Shown here piece after piece: positions 19,528 to 29,028 of a DNA stretch of 64,000 nt. Location: positions 1,922,001 to 1,986,000 of the forward strand of contig NZ_CP034073.1 of the NCBI RefSeq assembly GCF_003855155.1. The letters are read 5' to 3'. The notes beneath the pieces were generated by a model that saw nothing but the letters and a program-made list of their open reading frames with translations, did not search any database and had not been told where the DNA came from. The DNA comes from Shewanella psychromarinicola (GTDB lineage Bacteria > Pseudomonadota > Gammaproteobacteria > Enterobacterales > Shewanellaceae). A program made the position numbers and the translations under genes. The first letter of the stretch is position 1. The number at the start of each line of letters is the position of its first letter.

Positions 19528-21438
19528 TTATTGAAAATCTTGTTCGATAAGCTCAATCTGTTCTTGAATCTCTAACCAATCCATTTCACTTTCATCCATG
19601 GTTTGAGTCAGCGTCGTACGCTCGTTGAGAACCTTGGTCATTTTAGCTTTGTTCTCAGCTTCGTATAAGTCGCCATCGGCTAATTCAATTTCTAGTTCGG
19701 CTAATCTTTTGTTGATTTTTTGCTGTTGGGTTTCTAATTTTATTTGTTGCTTTTTCAATGGCGATACTCGTTGACGTAATTCAGCGTCCATCCTTTTTTG
19801 CTGCTTTTTATCCACCGAATCACTGCTAATGGCAGCATCCGTTTTGTTGCTGGCTTGGGCCAATTTAGCCGCATCGAGTAACCATTGATGGTAATCATCC
19901 AAGTCACCGTCAAAAGGTGTTACAACACCTTGATCCACTAAGTAATAGTCACTACAACTTAATCGTAATAGGTGACGGTCATGTGACACAATTACCATTG
20001 CACCTTCAAAGGTTTGTAATGCCATGGTTAGCGCATGGCGCATCTCTAAATCTAAATGGTTGGTGGGTTCATCGAGTAATAATAGATTAGGGCGTTGCCA
20101 AACGACTAATGCTAATACCAGACGCGCTTTTTCGCCGCCAGAAAACGGCCGTACTGGCGATAAAGCCATATCACCATTAAAGCCAAATCCGCCTAAAAAG
20201 CTCCGTAATTCTTGTTCGCGCGCATTGGATGGCGCCAGCCTGATCAAGTGTTGCATTGGGGTATCATCAAGGCTTAAAAATTCAACTTGATGCTGAGCAA
20301 AATAACCAATGTTCAATCCTGGATTAGGTTGATATTTACCGGTTTTAGCTTTTAATTGGCCAGATAACAGTTTAATTAGCGTCGATTTACCTGCACCGTT
20401 TCTCCCCAATAAACCGATACGAGCGCCTGGAACAAGGTTTAACTCAACCTGTTTAAGGATGGTTTTATCTTCATAACCAATAGAGACATTTTCCATCACC
20501 ACTAATGGATTTGGCAATGCTTCTGGTGTTCTAAAGGCCATTTGAAATGGATTGTCTACTTGGGATGGCAATAACTCTGCCATACGTTCGAGTGCTTTTA
20601 AGCGACTTTGTGCTTGTTTAGCTTTACTGGCTTTATAGCGAAAACGATCAACAAATGACTGCATATGTGAGCGTTCTTTTTGTTGACGCTCGAAGGCCAC
20701 TTGTTGTTGTGCCATGCGTTCTGCGCGCACGCGTTCAAAAGATGAGTAATTGCCTTTGTAATAATTTAATTTTTGATTTTCGATATGAACAATTTCACCG
20801 ATAATGCCATCGATGAAGTCACGATCGTGACTGATCAAAATTAACGTTCCTTGATACGTTTTTATCCAACCTTCTAACCAATACATGGTATCTAAGTCTA
20901 AGTGGTTGGTTGGCTCATCGAGTAACAATAAGTCAGAACGGCATAACAGTGCTTGGGCTAAGTTGAGGCGCATACGCCAACCACCAGAGAAACTTTTGAC
21001 CGGGTGACTCTGATCTGTATCTTTAAAGCCTAAACCGGCTAATAGTGAGCCCGCTCGAGCTTTAATAGCATAACCGCCAATAGCATCAATTTTGCCATGG
21101 ATAAGCGCTATTGCATTGCCGTTATTATCATGTTCAGCTTGTTCTAATTGGGCTTCTAGTTGACGGTATTCGGTGTCGCCGTCCAGTACATACTCTAGTG
21201 CCGACACATTTAATGCGGGTGTTTCCTGAGCAACAGAGGCAACCTGCCAGCCTGCGGGGAAACTGAACTCACCTTTATCCAGCTGTAAATGACCCAAAAT
21301 TAAGGCAAGCAATGTTGATTTACCTGTACCATTGGCGCCGACAAGGCCAACCTTGTGTCCGGGGTTAATCGTCAGTGAGGTTTCATCGAGTAAGATTTTA
21401 CTGCCGCGAATTAACTGTGCTTGGCTTATCTTGATCAT
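19528..21438 (-). CDS. yheS: ABC-F ATPase YheS
   Basis: This is a ribosome-associated ABC-F protein of 636 residues with two ATP-binding cassettes and no membrane domain. Walker A motifs are GANGTGKSTLL and GRNGAGKSTLI. Signature motifs are SFSGGWRMRL and PFSGGEKARL, each followed by LLLLDEPTNHLDL. The inter-domain linker and the charged coiled-coil tail (about residues 540-636) are as in E. coli YheS. ABC-F proteins act on translating ribosomes. In E. coli yheS is adjacent to yheT; here a 5-kb insertion separates them. Confidence 0.93.
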   Translation of the reverse strand: MIKISQAQLIRGSKILLDETSLTINPGHKVGLVGANGTGKSTLLALILGHLQLDKGEFSFPAGWQVASVAQETPALNVSALEYVLDGDTEYRQLEAQLEQAEHDNNGNAIALIHGKIDAIGGYAIKARAGSLLAGLGFKDTDQSHPVKSFSGGWRMRLNLAQALLCRSDLLLLDEPTNHLDLDTMYWLEGWIKTYQGTLILISHDRDFIDGIIGEIVHIENQKLNYYKGNYSSFERVRAERMAQQQVAFERQQKERSHMQSFVDRFRYKASKAKQAQSRLKALERMAELLPSQVDNPFQMAFRTPEALPNPLVVMENVSIGYEDKTILKQVELNLVPGARIGLLGRNGAGKSTLIKLLSGQLKAKTGKYQPNPGLNIGYFAQHQVEFLSLDDTPMQHLIRLAPSNAREQELRSFLGGFGFNGDMALSPVRPFSGGEKARLVLALVVWQRPNLLLLDEPTNHLDLEMRHALTMALQTFEGAMVIVSHDRHLLRLSCSDYYLVDQGVVTPFDGDLDDYHQWLLDAAKLAQASNKTDAAISSDSVDKKQQKRMDAELRQRVSPLKKQQIKLETQQQKINKRLAELEIELADGDLYEAENKAKMTKVLNERTTLTQTMDESEMDWLEIQEQIELIEQDFQ

Positions 21439-21598
21439 TAATTACAACTTGATTCTTAAGAATAGAATAATGGTGCAGATAATATCGCATATAGGATTTA
21501 TTTCCCACAATCACGGGACTCATGTGGGCTAATCATGGCAAAATAGGCGTATAAAGCGGGTATAAACCTCATTGTGTAAACACTAAGTCGAGTAAATC

Positions 21599-21796
21599 AT
21601 GACTAAAATTAAAAAGCGTTTTGTTGCAGGGGCTAAATGTCCTAAATGCAGCGCGAAAGACAGTATTCTATTGTTTAAAGAAAATGGCATTGAAACCATT
21701 GAGTGCACAGAGTGTGATTACCGTGAGCAACAAACTGATGTAAAAGCACCTCAAAAGGCTAGCGGCAGTATGATCGGGGTGTTTAAACCAGACTAG
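21599..21796 (+). CDS. yheV: YheV family zinc-ribbon protein
   Basis: This is a 65-residue protein with two Cys pairs, CPKC near residue 14 and CTEC near residue 37. They would bind one zinc ion in a rubredoxin-like ribbon. It matches the YheV/TIGR02443 family, which has no established function. It is divergent from yheS, as in E. coli relatives. Confidence 0.88.
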   Translation: MTKIKKRFVAGAKCPKCSAKDSILLFKENGIETIECTECDYREQQTDVKAPQKASGSMIGVFKPD

Positions 21797-21816
21797 AACA
21801 GTCTGCTTAGGGGGAT

Positions 21817-21845
21817 AACCTCAACATTGGCATTGAGTTGAGGTT
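21817..21845. terminator. Bidirectional hairpin between yheV and the DUF4124 gene
   Basis: A 9-bp stem (21817-21825 with 21837-21845) overlaps the end of the minus-strand gene. A smaller hairpin CAGACT-AGAAC-AGTCTG lies just before it. T runs are weak on both strands, so termination would be moderate. Confidence 0.5.
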
Positions 21846-22362
21846 AATTACTCATATATTCATCAGGGGGTGTTTCAGCAGAGACCTTCATCTTATGTTG
21901 ATTTAATACACGGATAACATTGATGTTGTTTTTAGTGAGATCATTGAAACGTTCAGAGATGTTTTGTAATTCTAGGCCGTAACTTGGATCGTCTTTAGGT
22001 GTGGTCTGCCAATAACGTTTACGATCCAGTTTTTGGATTTCGCTCGCACGTAATATTTCAAAATAGCTATTTTCTTGTTTAAGTCGATAAATTTCGCCAT
22101 CGAGTAATTGGAGTAATTTTTCTTTAGAAATAGTTTGTTTATTAAGCAAGGCTTTTAATGGATCGTCTTTCAACTCGCGCTTGTCAGAGTCGATTTCGGT
22201 GGTAATACCTAATTGATATTCAATTTTATGCTGGCTATATTCTTGCGGGCAAACTGTTTGGCTGAAAATGACTTTTTCATCCTTCATGCACTTGTAGATA
22301 GTATTGGCCTGAGCAGTAAAAGCGCTCATGGCGAGTACGATGAATAACAGTTTTTTTGCCAT
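21844..22362 (-). CDS. Exported DUF4124 domain protein
   Basis: This is a small periplasmic protein with a signal peptide (AKKLLFIVLAMSAFTAQA) followed by a DUF4124 domain. The domain shows the typical NTIYKCMKDEKVIFSQTVCP with two Cys that probably form a disulfide. The rest is helical and charged. I chose the ATG at 22362 rather than the one at 22374, because the AAGG sequence is too close to the upstream ATG but well spaced for this one. The function of the family is unknown. Downstream it ends against a shared hairpin with yheV. Confidence 0.75.
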   Translation of the reverse strand: MAKKLLFIVLAMSAFTAQANTIYKCMKDEKVIFSQTVCPQEYSQHKIEYQLGITTEIDSDKRELKDDPLKALLNKQTISKEKLLQLLDGEIYRLKQENSYFEILRASEIQKLDRKRYWQTTPKDDPSYGLELQNISERFNDLTKNNINVIRVLNQHKMKVSAETPPDEYMSN

Positions 22363-22804
22363 GCGGCCACACATCCTTTTGTCATCACTATTACGATTTT
22401 GATATTAGTGGTTTACGGTAGACTGTTTCGGTTATGTATTCAGCCTAACAGCGGACCACAGTGTTTAGCTTCCGACTAACTAACTAACTAACTTACTAAC
22501 TAACTTAATTAGCTCGTGGTTTGGTGAACTTATTGACTTAAGCAGATTAGCATGTTTTTTAGCTACGTAACTAAGACATAACCCTTGCTCGTTAGCGGAA
22601 AGTTGATACACAGCCATCATGCTTAAATAACAATATAGCAACAATAGCGTCGAAAAAATAATGATATTGATTCAATATCATTCAATATGATGTAATTTTA
22701 TCGATAAAACCAGTTTTTTGACAACAGAAATTTCAATAAAAAATAATATTTGTTTTGTTATTTAATGGGCTTAAGCTGAAACTGGATAATTTCATAGGTG
22801 GTGG
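22363..22804. other. Intergenic region upstream of the DUF4124 gene
   Basis: This stretch of about 440 bp has no gene. It holds a short tetranucleotide repeat (CTAA units, 22476-22506, with one variant) and a strong palindrome at 22660-22682. It separates panC from the DUF4124 gene, both on the minus strand. Confidence 0.6.
22660..22682. promoter_or_regulatory. 23-bp AT-rich palindrome
   Basis: Arms AATGATATTGA (22660-22670) and TCAATATCATT (22672-22682) are perfect inverted repeats around one base. A third, similar half-site follows directly. It could be an operator or part of a terminator region behind panC. No regulator is identified. Confidence 0.5.
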
Positions 22805-23659
22805 CTAATTCGAATGACGAGAAAATAGCACGTTGTCGATTAAGCGCGTTTTACCGAGATACGCGGCCGCAATAACAATTAGCTTAGTGTCTGCTGCCGT
22901 CGCTTGGTGTAAGGTGTTTGCATTTCTCACTTGGAGATAATCGGGCGTAAAACCAGCACTAATCAAGTCTCGTTCAGCTTTCGTGATAGCTTGTTGTGCT
23001 GCTTCACCGTGTTGAATAGCGTGAATAATATTATCTAATACTTGTTTTAATCTTGCTGCCAAGTATTTTTCATCGGCGGTTAAATAGCCGTTACGAGAAC
23101 TCATGGCTAGACCCGATTTTTCTCGGATAGTCTCGACACCAATTACGTCAATTGGCATCGATAAATCTTCAACCATGGTTTTGATGATCATCAATTGTTG
23201 AAAATCTTTACGGCCGAACAAGGCAATGTCAGGTTGCACAATATTGAACAGTTTGGTGACTATGGTTGCCACACCACGAAAATGCCCTGGGCGGCTTGCA
23301 CCACATAATTGATCGCCAATGTCGGGTACTTCAACAAATGTTTGTTGTGCTAACCCTTTGGGATACATGATCTCAGGTGTTGGAGTGAAGAGTATTTCTG
23401 TTCCGGCAACCATAAGCAGCTCGCTGTCTTGTGCGAGTGTGCGAGGATAATTGTCTAAATCTTCGTTGGCACTAAACTGCATAGGATTAACAAAAATAGA
23501 TACCACCACATGGTCTGCACGCTTTTTGGCTTCATCTACTAAGGCGATGTGACCTCGATGCAAATTGCCCATTGTTGGCACAAAAGCAACCGTTTCGCCC
23601 TTGCGGCGCCAAGCATTAACGTGTTCACGAATGGTTGAAATAGCGGAGGTGGTAATCAT
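22805..23659 (-). CDS. panC: Pantothenate synthetase
   Basis: PanC joins pantoate and beta-alanine with ATP to form pantothenate, the precursor of coenzyme A. Length 284 is normal. The nucleotidyl-transferase motif is visible as [14 protein letters not shown], followed by [16 protein letters not shown] and the [14 protein letters not shown] segment. It lies 48 bases after panB in the folK-panB-panC order seen in many gammaproteobacteria and is probably co-transcribed with it. Confidence 0.96.
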   Translation of the reverse strand: MITTSAISTIREHVNAWRRKGETVAFVPTMGNLHRGHIALVDEAKKRADHVVVSIFVNPMQFSANEDLDNYPRTLAQDSELLMVAGTEILFTPTPEIMYPKGLAQQTFVEVPDIGDQLCGASRPGHFRGVATIVTKLFNIVQPDIALFGRKDFQQLMIIKTMVEDLSMPIDVIGVETIREKSGLAMSSRNGYLTADEKYLAARLKQVLDNIIHAIQHGEAAQQAITKAERDLISAGFTPDYLQVRNANTLHQATAADTKLIVIAAAYLGKTRLIDNVLFSRHSN

Positions 23660-23707
23660 TTTCTGTTCAAACCTTAATGGAAAAACAATGCCGTTATTTA
23701 ATGCGCA

Positions 23708-24505
23708 TTATGAATTAAATGTGTGCTCTTCAGCTGGAAAAGTGCCGTTTGCTACTTCATCAATATACGCTTTAATAGCGGTACGAATTTCACCTGTTTG
23801 TTTAAGGTAGTTTTTTGAAAAACGAGGAATATAGCCACTGGAAATGCCTAACACATCATGCATAACAAGAATTTGGCCATCAGTGTCTGCACCTGCGCCA
23901 ATACCGATAACGGGAATGGTTAGCGCTTCAGTAATGGCTTTAGCCAGCGAAGCCGGAATACATTCAACCACTAATAATTGCGCGCCTGCAGCTTGTATTG
24001 CTTTGGCTTCATCTAGAATACGTTGAGCACTATCAACATCGCGACCTTGCACTTTAAATCCGCCAAACACGTGCACCGACTGCGGGGTTAATCCTAGGTG
24101 AGCACATACTGGAATGCCACGTTCGGTTAACATTTTTACGCTTTCAAGTAGCCAATGTCCGCCTTCTAATTTAACCATACTGGCACCCGCCTGCATTAGC
24201 GTTGTAGCATTAGTCATGGTTTGTTCTGGGGTGCTATAACTCATAAACGGCATGTCCGCGATGAGCAATGCACGCGAAACGCCTCGTTTGACACAAGCTG
24301 TATGGTAAGCAATATCGGCAATCGTTACCGGTAAGGTATCATTATGGCCTTGAAGCACCATACCAAGTGAATCACCTACTAAAAGTACATCCACACCTTC
24401 GCTGTCAAAGGCGCCGGCAAAACTGGCGTCATAGGCCGTTAATGCGGTGAACTTTTTACCTTCTTGTTTGAACTTGATTAGGGTCGAACTGGTGACTTTT
24501 GACAT
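23708..24505 (-). CDS. panB: 3-methyl-2-oxobutanoate hydroxymethyltransferase
   Basis: PanB makes ketopantoate from 2-oxoisovalerate and methylene-tetrahydrofolate, the first committed step of pantothenate synthesis. The 265-residue protein shows family blocks [37 protein letters not shown] and [18 protein letters not shown]. The metal-binding Asp is in VGDS. It sits between folK and panC. Confidence 0.96.
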   Translation of the reverse strand: MSKVTSSTLIKFKQEGKKFTALTAYDASFAGAFDSEGVDVLLVGDSLGMVLQGHNDTLPVTIADIAYHTACVKRGVSRALLIADMPFMSYSTPEQTMTNATTLMQAGASMVKLEGGHWLLESVKMLTERGIPVCAHLGLTPQSVHVFGGFKVQGRDVDSAQRILDEAKAIQAAGAQLLVVECIPASLAKAITEALTIPVIGIGAGADTDGQILVMHDVLGISSGYIPRFSKNYLKQTGEIRTAIKAYIDEVANGTFPAEEHTFNS

Positions 24506-24567
24506 AATAGACTCTTAAAACAATATTGAAATACTAAAAGCCGAGCTTAATGTTCTGGCCGTTAAGA

Positions 24568-25059
24568 TCAACTTAAATCGATAAGTTTTTGCAATTCATC
24601 ACGCATTTTCACACTAATAAGACTTTCAAGGCTTGTATTGCAAGGCAATGTTAGCGATGGCGCGATGTCTGCCAATGGTACTAACACAAAACTGCGTTGC
24701 TTCATGCCGTAATGAGGCACACAGAGTCGAGGTTTGCTTATGTGTTGATTACCATACAGTAACAAATCTAAATCTAGGGTGCGAGGTCCCCAGCGCTTAA
24801 GCCGAACACGCCCTTGGTGTTGCTCGATATCTTGCAAGGCATCAAGTAATTCAATCGGCAATAGGGTGGTATGAAACCCAGCGACAGCATTGACATAATC
24901 TGGCTGAACAACATCACCCATAGGCTTGGAACGATAATAAGCTGAGACCACAAACGTGTCGTTTACCGCCAATGCTTTTAGCGCCGTTACTGCAACATTG
25001 AGTTGTTGTATTGGCTCGGCTAAATTAGCGCCTAAGGCGACATAAACTTGAACCGCCAT
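24568..25059 (-). CDS. folK: HPPK, folate pathway pyrophosphokinase
   Basis: FolK transfers pyrophosphate from ATP to 6-hydroxymethyl-dihydropterin in folate synthesis. At 163 residues it is typical. The signature RLKRWGPRTLDLDLLLYG holds the metal-binding Asp pair, and the N-terminal VYVALGANL is standard. It begins five bases after the pcnB stop codon, so translation of the two may be linked. Confidence 0.95.
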   Translation of the reverse strand: MAVQVYVALGANLAEPIQQLNVAVTALKALAVNDTFVVSAYYRSKPMGDVVQPDYVNAVAGFHTTLLPIELLDALQDIEQHQGRVRLKRWGPRTLDLDLLLYGNQHISKPRLCVPHYGMKQRSFVLVPLADIAPSLTLPCNTSLESLISVKMRDELQKLIDLS

Positions 25060-25064
25060 GGTGG

Positions 25065-26471
25065 TTATTCTTCCGCAGGCTTGGCTGCTGGTTTACGACG
25101 ACGCTTACGCTGTGGTGCATTTCTGTTGCGACTATTACTGCTTTTGACACTTTTAGCTATGTCGCTACGGTCAGTTTCATCTGCTTCTACAAACGTTGTC
25201 CACCACTGAGCTATCTTGGCGGTATTGCCCGCTTCAGCTTCACCACGCAGTAGTAGCAAATCGTAAGCGGCTCTAAATTTAGGATGTTCTAGCAGTTTAA
25301 ATGCCCGCGTGCCTTGACTCCGTTCTAAGCGCAGTTGCAGCTGCCAAATGTCGCGGGCAGGGGTACTAAAGCGTCGTGGTAAGCTAATCGTTAGGCATTG
25401 TTGTTCAAGCACATCACCCATAGCGGCAACATGTGCATCGTAGTGGGTTAACCCGCTTTCAATGGCAATATCATCGGCTCGGTATTTTACCGGATACCAC
25501 AATATGGCAGCAAAGAAAAATGCTGGGGTAACCGTTTTATCCTCATTAACACGGATATCGGTATTACGCATAACGGCTTGCAGCATTTTGGCGGCATGTC
25601 CTTTAGGCGACTCTTCAATGAGTGCGCTGACCTGTGCAAACAAGGGTGCGAATAAACCAAAGCGTTGCATCATGTTATAATTGGCTTCAGCTTTGCCGGC
25701 AAAAAACAGTTTTAACACTTCTTCATACATGCGTGCTGCAGGGATATCTTTTAATAATGGTGCGAGTGCTTTAATTGGGGCCGCGGTAACGGCGTCGATT
25801 TGCATATCAAGTTTAGTGGCAAAACGAACGGCGCGCAGCATGCGGACAGGGTCTTCGCGATAACGGGTATCGGGGTCGCCAATAAGCTTAATCGTCCGAG
25901 CCTTGAGATCGTCTATTCCACCGCCATAGCTGCGAATAGAATAGTCGCTGATGTCGTAGTACAGCGCGTTAATAGTGAAGTCACGACGTTCAGCATCTTC
26001 ATCAATTTCGCCGTAGACATTGTCACGCAGTAAACGCCCTTCAGCATTTGATTTCGATACGTTGTCGTTTGTTTCACTGTGGTGGCCGCGGAAAGTGGCC
26101 ACTTCAATGACGTCACGCCCAAAAACGATATGTGCCAGTCTAAAGCGACGACCAACTAAACGGCAGTTACGGAATAGTTTTTTAATGTCGTCTGGCGTGG
26201 CGTTAGTCACAACGTCGTAATCTTTCGGTTGAAGGCCTAATAAAATATCACGCACACCCCCACCGACTAAATAAGCTTTATAGCCTGACCTATTAAGACG
26301 ATAGAGCACTTTGAGTGCGTTCTCACTAATTTGGCGACGTGAAATCGAATGGCCATCTCTGGAGATGATATCCAGACGTAAGCCATCTTCTTGAATGGGG
26401 TCTTCAAGTACTGGAGCTACTTTGTTGTCTTCAAATAGCTGTTTACAGAATTGGCTAATACGGCGAAAAAT
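25065..26471 (-). CDS. pcnB: Poly(A) polymerase I, probable AUU start
   Basis: PcnB adds poly(A) tails to RNA and so promotes RNA decay. The nucleotidyltransferase core contains YLVGGGVRDILLG and the Asp pair in KDYDVVTNATP, and the C-terminus is a basic Lys/Arg-rich tail. The first ATG/GTG in frame (GTG at 26309) would remove the family N-terminus, for example RDGHSISRRQISENALKV, which is encoded upstream. In that extension the only plausible start is ATT at 26469-26471, with GAGGTG six bases upstream and the sequence ATT-TTT encoding Met-Phe. E. coli pcnB is known to start at AUU in the same context. The resulting 468 residues match the E. coli length of about 465. Confidence 0.88.
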   Translation of the reverse strand: MFRRISQFCKQLFEDNKVAPVLEDPIQEDGLRLDIISRDGHSISRRQISENALKVLYRLNRSGYKAYLVGGGVRDILLGLQPKDYDVVTNATPDDIKKLFRNCRLVGRRFRLAHIVFGRDVIEVATFRGHHSETNDNVSKSNAEGRLLRDNVYGEIDEDAERRDFTINALYYDISDYSIRSYGGGIDDLKARTIKLIGDPDTRYREDPVRMLRAVRFATKLDMQIDAVTAAPIKALAPLLKDIPAARMYEEVLKLFFAGKAEANYNMMQRFGLFAPLFAQVSALIEESPKGHAAKMLQAVMRNTDIRVNEDKTVTPAFFFAAILWYPVKYRADDIAIESGLTHYDAHVAAMGDVLEQQCLTISLPRRFSTPARDIWQLQLRLERSQGTRAFKLLEHPKFRAAYDLLLLRGEAEAGNTAKIAQWWTTFVEADETDRSDIAKSVKSSNSRNRNAPQRKRRRKPAAKPAEE

Positions 26472-26618
26472 AATACACCTCGAAATGCTAGAATAATTTG
26501 ATTAAAAATCTGGCGGGTATAATACATTAAATGTGACCAAATGAGTACACATGTCGCGGGGCTAAAATGGGCTTAATGCAATCTTAATGCAATCATGTAC
26601 GCCGAACGATGACGATAC

Positions 26619-27500
26619 TTAGTTGTTTGTTGTCGTTAAGACAATTTCTTTTTGTGCTGGAATGGTACTTAGGTCAAATTGTTCTATTGCCTGTTTAAGC
26701 ATGACCTCTACCGAATCTACATCAACCATTTGTTGGCCTAAAAAGGCAAGAGCAGCATTAATACTGGCTTGTGGGCGAATGATATCGATGGCGGGCGCGT
26801 GATTCTGCTTTGATAATTTAACGCCTTTTTGTGCACAGACTAGCGGTAAATGAAGCCAATCAGGTGGGGTAGCATTTAATTGAGTAAATAAACTTATTTG
26901 CCTGCAACTGGCTTCAAGTAAATCACAACCTCTGACGACTTCAGTGATACCTTGATAAGCATCGTCGAGCACAACGGCGAGCTGGTATGCAAATAAACCA
27001 TCGCTGCGTTTAATCATAAAATCTTCTTCGGCGAAGGTGTTATCGACCAGTACATGGCCTTGAAGCTGGTCAATAAAGCGATCGATTTTAGCGTAATTTC
27101 TAATCCGGATCGCACCTTGTGTCAACTTAGGCTGCAGTCGGCCACAATGGCCATCGTATACACCACCATTGGCTTGGATCATCTTACGTGTGCATTGGCA
27201 ATAATAAGCATCATCGCTGGCAATGAGTTGGTCTATTTTATCTTGATAAGCCTGATGACGTTGATGTTGAAATAGTGCAGTGCCATGCCAATGCAAACCG
27301 TAGGCATCAAGTGTGCGGAGGATATTATCGCTTGCACCTTGGACTTCTCGTGGGGGATCGATATCTTCTATGCGGACCAGCCATTGGCCTTGCAGACTGT
27401 GGGCGCGAAGATAACTGCCTAATGCAGCCGTGAGTGAACCGAAATGCAGTGGACCTGAAGGTGATGGTGCAAAACGTCCAACGTAGGAAGTGATACTCAT
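26619..27500 (-). CDS. gluQ: Glutamyl-Q tRNA(Asp) synthetase
   Basis: GluQRS attaches glutamate to the queuosine base in tRNA(Asp) and is a paralog of the GluRS catalytic core without the anticodon-binding domain. The 293-residue size fits. The HIGH-like motif region is FAPSPSGPLHFGSL, the KMSKS-like motif is VKLSKQNHAP, and a zinc site is formed by YYCQCTRK with a later Cys in DGHCGRL. It lies between dksA and pcnB, the conserved order. Confidence 0.95.
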   Translation of the reverse strand: MSITSYVGRFAPSPSGPLHFGSLTAALGSYLRAHSLQGQWLVRIEDIDPPREVQGASDNILRTLDAYGLHWHGTALFQHQRHQAYQDKIDQLIASDDAYYCQCTRKMIQANGGVYDGHCGRLQPKLTQGAIRIRNYAKIDRFIDQLQGHVLVDNTFAEEDFMIKRSDGLFAYQLAVVLDDAYQGITEVVRGCDLLEASCRQISLFTQLNATPPDWLHLPLVCAQKGVKLSKQNHAPAIDIIRPQASINAALAFLGQQMVDVDSVEVMLKQAIEQFDLSTIPAQKEIVLTTTNN

Positions 27501-27584
27501 GTTATTTTGTGGAGTATTTTTTATTCATTAATATCGCACTGTCATTACCGTCACTTACATGTGATGTGACTAAATTACAAAGCA

Positions 27585-27611
27585 AATAGGGCGAGATAAT
27601 CTCGCCCTATT
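27585..27611 (-). terminator. Hairpin after dksA
   Basis: A perfect 12-bp stem (27585-27596 with 27600-27611) has a three-base loop. It begins nine bases after the dksA stop codon. The T run on the minus strand is interrupted, so it may only partly stop transcription towards gluQ. Confidence 0.75.
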
Positions 27612-27620
27612 GGTAACGGG

Positions 27621-28064
27621 TTAACCCGCCATTTGTTTTTCTCTTATTTCTGCAAGTGTTTTACAGTCGATACATTGATCGGCTGTTGGGCGAGCTTCGA
27701 GACGGCGGATACCTATTTCGACACCACATGAGTAACAGAAGCCAAAATCGTCTTCTTTGATTAACCGTAAAGTTTTCTCAATCTTTTTGATCAGTTTACG
27801 TTCTCTGTCACGAGCTCGTAATTCTAAGCTGAATTCTTCTTCTTGTGCTGCACGATCTACAGGATCAGGAAAGTTTGCAGCTTCATCTTGCATGTGAGTT
27901 AACGTACGGTCGACTTCTTCACGCAATTGGTTACGCCATGCATCGAGGATCAATGTAAAGTGACCACGTTGCTTGATATTCATATACTCTTCACCAGCGG
28001 ATTCCTGGTAAGGATCTACTCCGGCGATAGCGAGTACGCCAAGTTTTTTCGTGCCTTCAGGCAT
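27621..28064 (-). CDS. dksA: RNA polymerase-binding transcription factor DksA
   Basis: DksA enters the secondary channel of RNA polymerase and, with ppGpp, tunes stable-RNA and amino-acid promoters. Length 147 is typical. The coiled-coil tip region is in [19 protein letters not shown] with the key Asp residues, and a zinc finger is formed by CYSCG and CIDCK. It is preceded by sfsA and followed by gluQ, the standard order. Confidence 0.97.
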   Translation of the reverse strand: MPEGTKKLGVLAIAGVDPYQESAGEEYMNIKQRGHFTLILDAWRNQLREEVDRTLTHMQDEAANFPDPVDRAAQEEEFSLELRARDRERKLIKKIEKTLRLIKEDDFGFCYSCGVEIGIRRLEARPTADQCIDCKTLAEIREKQMAG

Positions 28065-28179
28065 AACGCATCTCCTGTAATCATTTGCGTTTTAAGGGCG
28101 TCTAAAATTTATCGCCGCTATCTATAGCAGAAACTCTATGGCTAGGCAAATTTTTTACTCAGTATTTGAGTTTTTTTAT

Positions 28180-28884
28180 CTACACCATCACTTTACAAGG
28201 GGTGGTGATAAGGCTTCCCTGAGATGAACATTGTGTCTTATATGCTAGCACTTCAACGCCATTTGATACTGCTTGTTGAAGTAAGTCTGCGTACTGAGGG
28301 TCAATATGTCGTGCGGGTCTAACACTTGTTATGCCACTGTGTTGTACCACAAACAATAATATCGCACGATGTCCTAATGCCACCATGTGGCTCAGCTCCC
28401 GCAGATGCTTTTGTCCTCGCGTGGTCACGGCATCAGGGAAATAACCCTCTTGGCCTTCTAGCAAAGTACAACTCTTCACTTCAATATAGCACTCAGGTCG
28501 GTTTTGGCTAGTGAGCAAAATATCAATACGGCTATTTTCATTACCATATTTTACTTCACGTTTTAATTTGTCATAACCTTGCAGTTCAGTGATAACTTGC
28601 TTATGGATTGCTTCTTCTGCTAACGCATTGGCACGATTGGTATTAATACCAATCAGCTGTTGCTGATCTGTCTGCATAATTTCCCAGGTGTGGGCATATT
28701 TACGTTTTGGATTGTCTGAGGTGGAAAACCACACCTTTTCACCTGGAAATAAACAATTTTTCATTGACCCCGTATTAGGGCAATAAATCGTGATCGCTTG
28801 GCCATTTGGTAGCATGATATCGGCGAGAAAACGTTTATAACGTTTAATTAATACACCTGATTCTAATTCGGGGGTAAATTTCAT
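28180..28884 (-). CDS. sfsA: SfsA family DNA/RNA-binding protein
   Basis: SfsA (234 residues) was found as a factor stimulating maltose use in E. coli and has a PD-(D/E)XK-like nuclease fold. Family blocks include [37 protein letters not shown] and [10 protein letters not shown], the latter carrying the Glu and Lys of the nuclease core. It heads the sfsA-dksA cluster. The biochemical role remains unclear for the family. Confidence 0.94.
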   Translation of the reverse strand: MKFTPELESGVLIKRYKRFLADIMLPNGQAITIYCPNTGSMKNCLFPGEKVWFSTSDNPKRKYAHTWEIMQTDQQQLIGINTNRANALAEEAIHKQVITELQGYDKLKREVKYGNENSRIDILLTSQNRPECYIEVKSCTLLEGQEGYFPDAVTTRGQKHLRELSHMVALGHRAILLFVVQHSGITSVRPARHIDPQYADLLQQAVSNGVEVLAYKTQCSSQGSLITTPCKVMV

Positions 28885-29028
28885 CGATTACTCATTTAAT
28901 GAGTTGATTTACAACAATGCTAACAAACTTTAGCGTGGTTTATCGATTATGTTTTGTCTACACTACTGCCATTAACTCGTGGTTAAGCGCGAGTATTGGT
29001 GTTATTAGACTTACAACAAGGGATTATT

